In this document: one piece after another, positions 6,269 to 7,526 of the stretch | Position numbering within the stretch: the stretch's first letter is position 1 | Layout: every line of letters starts with the position of its first letter | NCBI GenBank assembly: GCA_943324415.2 | Contig: CALPLN020000089.1 | Coordinates: 1 to 7,526 of the forward strand | From: Sediminibacterium ginsengisoli | GTDB taxonomy: Bacteria > Bacteroidota > Bacteroidia > Chitinophagales > Chitinophagaceae | DNA length: 7,526 nt | Direction of reading: 5' to 3' | The notes under the pieces: generated by a model | Seen by the model: the letters and a program-made list of their open reading frames with translations, nothing else | What the model was told of the DNA's origin: nothing | Databases searched by the model: none | Made by a program: the position numbers and the translations under genes

Positions 6269-6931
6269 ATGGCAGAACCGCTACAGCAATTAGATTTATT
6301 TGGCATGGAGGCAACCCCTCCTGTGCATATTGCTGCGCCTAAACAAGCTAAAAGTATCAAGCAAAAAAAATCATTGCCTCAATACCGTAAGCCAGCTTAC
6401 CAGTCTGAATCAAGTTCAGCACAAGAAACAGCCGTAACTGTAAACGAGCCTACCTCAAACAATTTTGTCGTACCAGAAGATGCGGAATTGCCTTCTGTAT
6501 CTAGAACACCAATGACCTATGTGAATAGGAATGTGTTACATAAAAGAGGCAGGAAAGCATTTGCAGATATGGATCAAGAAATTGACAAAATCAATGTGCC
6601 TGATGCCGCTGCATTAACTAAAAAATTATACTATCCCATTGGTGAAGTAGCAGGATGGTTTAATGTAAATACTTCTCTAATTCGATATTGGGAAAAAGAA
6701 TTCAAACAATTGCAACCGCGCAAAACAAGAAAAGGAGATCGATTATTTCGTGCACAGGATATTGAATTTCTAAAGCAAATCTATTATTTGCTAAGAGAAA
6801 AAAAATACTCCATTGTGGGTGCAAAAACTTACTTGAAAAACAATAAAGAAAAAGCCAATAAAGATCTTTCCTTATTGACCAATCTAAAAGAAATCAGAAA
6901 CTTTCTAGTCTCATTGAAAGCAAGTCTCTAA
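6269..6931 (+). CDS. MerR-family transcriptional regulator with long N-terminal extension
   Basis: A 220-residue DNA-binding protein. The MerR helix-turn-helix begins late, at YYPIGEVAGWFNVNTSLIRY (121-140), followed by the wing region KTRKGDRLFRAQDIEFLKQI (152-171) and a short helical tail to 220. Classical MerR proteins start with this domain and carry a ligand-binding C-terminus; here there is neither an N-terminal placement nor a metal-binding Cys pattern. Residues 1-118 are mostly polar, Pro/Gln/Ser-rich and probably disordered. They contain QLDLF (7-11), a match to the bacterial sliding-clamp-binding motif, and a basic RGRK patch (93-96) resembling an AT-hook. The ATG at 6269 is chosen because the frame is coding-like from there; the next ATG (codon 13) would drop QLDLF. 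It is divergent from the glycosyltransferase-like gene and convergent with the MscS gene. Regulated targets cannot be read from sequence. Confidence 0.9.
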   Translation: MAEPLQQLDLFGMEATPPVHIAAPKQAKSIKQKKSLPQYRKPAYQSESSSAQETAVTVNEPTSNNFVVPEDAELPSVSRTPMTYVNRNVLHKRGRKAFADMDQEIDKINVPDAAALTKKLYYPIGEVAGWFNVNTSLIRYWEKEFKQLQPRKTRKGDRLFRAQDIEFLKQIYYLLREKKYSIVGAKTYLKNNKEKANKDLSLLTNLKEIRNFLVSLKASL

Positions 6932-6964
6932 GTGCAATAATGGAATCTACATTACAGGATTCAG

Positions 6965-7526
6965 TTACCCTTTCTCTGAAAATTGAATCTGGTGTGCATT
7001 CGCATACTCAATAGCAGCAAGGTTCAGCTGTTCTCTAATCATTTGAAATGCATCAATCTCCAACTGGATTGTGACTAAGCATTCTATATGTAGCGCATGA
7101 TATTGTTTACCCGACTCGGCAACAAAAACTTGAAAACTGTTAACGCCCGTTTGCGTAGACAAAACGGCACGCATGTGATTTGCAAAAGCTGCAATTGCTG
7201 CTGCAGATGTTTGCACACTTAATTGTAAATCCATTTCAATTTTACGCTCCGATCTTAAGGATATATTGTCCACGATAGAGTCTACCATCTGTTTATTCGG
7301 TACGGAAATATATGTTTTTTCCTGTGTACGAATTCGGGTACTTCTCAATCCAATCTTTTCGATGGTGCCCGTAAAACCACTCACTTTAACTAAATCTCCA
7401 ATGGTAAAAGGCTTGTCAAAAAAGATAATAAAACTGGCAATGATATTTTCTAAGCTTTCTCTAGTAGACAATGCAATAGCCGCTCCAACAATACTTAAGC
7501 TGGTCACTAGGTTGCCGATACTTTCA
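6965..7526 (-). CDS. MscS-family mechanosensitive channel (N-terminal part outside the window)
   Basis: Small-conductance mechanosensitive channel of the inner membrane, which opens under membrane tension to release solutes on osmotic downshock. The 186 visible codons run open to the right edge, so the start and first membrane helices are missing. A GTG at 7507 lies inside the channel domain and is not the start, since coding continues upstream as ESIGNL. Visible parts are the pore-lining helix and following amphipathic helix (SLSIVGAAIALSTRESLENI, first 20 residues after VT), then FDKPFTIGDLVKVSGFTGTI of the beta domain with the usual RSTRIRT and VPNKQM motifs, and an alpha/beta C-terminal domain ending SEKG. 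The pore helix has Ala/Ser in place of many of the glycines of E. coli MscS. It converges with the MerR gene across a 33-nt gap. Confidence 0.93.
   Translation of the reverse strand, partial: ESIGNLVTSLSIVGAAIALSTRESLENIIASFIIFFDKPFTIGDLVKVSGFTGTIEKIGLRSTRIRTQEKTYISVPNKQMVDSIVDNISLRSERKIEMDLQLSVQTSAAAIAAFANHMRAVLSTQTGVNSFQVFVAESGKQYHALHIECLVTIQLEIDAFQMIREQLNLAAIEYANAHQIQFSEKG

Noticed and set aside
6363..6370. A8 run in the MerR gene, with a second A8 run at 6798-6805, considered as phase-variation or frameshift sites
   Set aside because: Both are in frame in lysine-rich stretches, the gene is intact through both, and eight-base A runs are expected in an AT-rich genome.
6943..6962. Inverted repeat GAATC/GATTC between the convergent MerR and MscS genes, considered as a bidirectional terminator
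   Set aside because: Only five base pairs with a 10-nt loop, flanking bases do not extend the stem, and no U tract follows on either strand.
7505..7507. GTG as start codon of the MscS gene
   Set aside because: The frame remains open upstream with MscS-like residues and the position is within the pore-helix region; the true start lies beyond the window.

Overview
The window looks like a chromosomal segment from a Bacteroidota bacterium, most likely of the Chitinophagaceae type (Sediminibacterium-like). The base composition is AT-rich. The start codons I checked lack an obvious Shine-Dalgarno sequence. Several starts are preceded by the TAnnTTTG -7 element typical of this phylum. The gene set (GldC, a Bacteroidota-style MerR regulator, and a single-POTRA Omp85 protein next to NAD kinase) fits the same group. 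I see no mobile element, CRISPR array, rRNA or tRNA. This is mostly conserved core genome, not an accessory island.

Layout: positions 6183 down to 1 form one block of eight minus-strand genes, in transcription order. They are a divergent GT-B glycosyltransferase-like protein (5137-6183), gldC (4738-5085), a GatB/YqeY-domain protein (4255-4707), a CvpA-family membrane protein (3728-4255), an alpha/beta hydrolase (2910-3668), a CBS-CBS-ACT-like protein (2241-2900), a single-POTRA BamA/TamA-like outer membrane protein (875-2248), and nadK (865 to the left edge, where the last few codons are cut off). A -7 element lies before gldC. The genes yqeY and cvpA share one base (TAATG), which suggests a gldC-yqeY-cvpA unit. 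The next unit (hydrolase, CBS protein, Omp85-like, nadK) is packed with gaps of 9 nt, an 8-nt overlap and 9 nt. Even so, nadK also has a good promoter of its own inside the end of the Omp85-like gene. Diverging from this block at 6183/6269 is a plus-strand MerR-type regulator. It converges 33 nt from the end of a minus-strand MscS-type channel gene, whose 5' part lies beyond the right edge.

The genes mix housekeeping (NADP supply, envelope assembly, osmotic protection) with Bacteroidota-specific functions (GldC). From recall of related genomes, hydrolase, CBS protein and nadK are commonly grouped upstream of uppS and bamA, so envelope biogenesis genes would be expected just left of the window.

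The most interesting observations concern the MerR regulator and start-site architecture. The regulator has an unusually long N-terminal extension with a perfect QLDLF sliding-clamp-binding pentapeptide at residues 7-11 and an AT-hook-like RGRK patch before its DNA-binding domain. Two genes, merR and nadK, have TAnnTTTG exactly four bases before the ATG, predicting leaderless or near-leaderless transcripts. The Omp85-like protein and the glycosyltransferase-like protein both appear to lack hallmark residues of their families.
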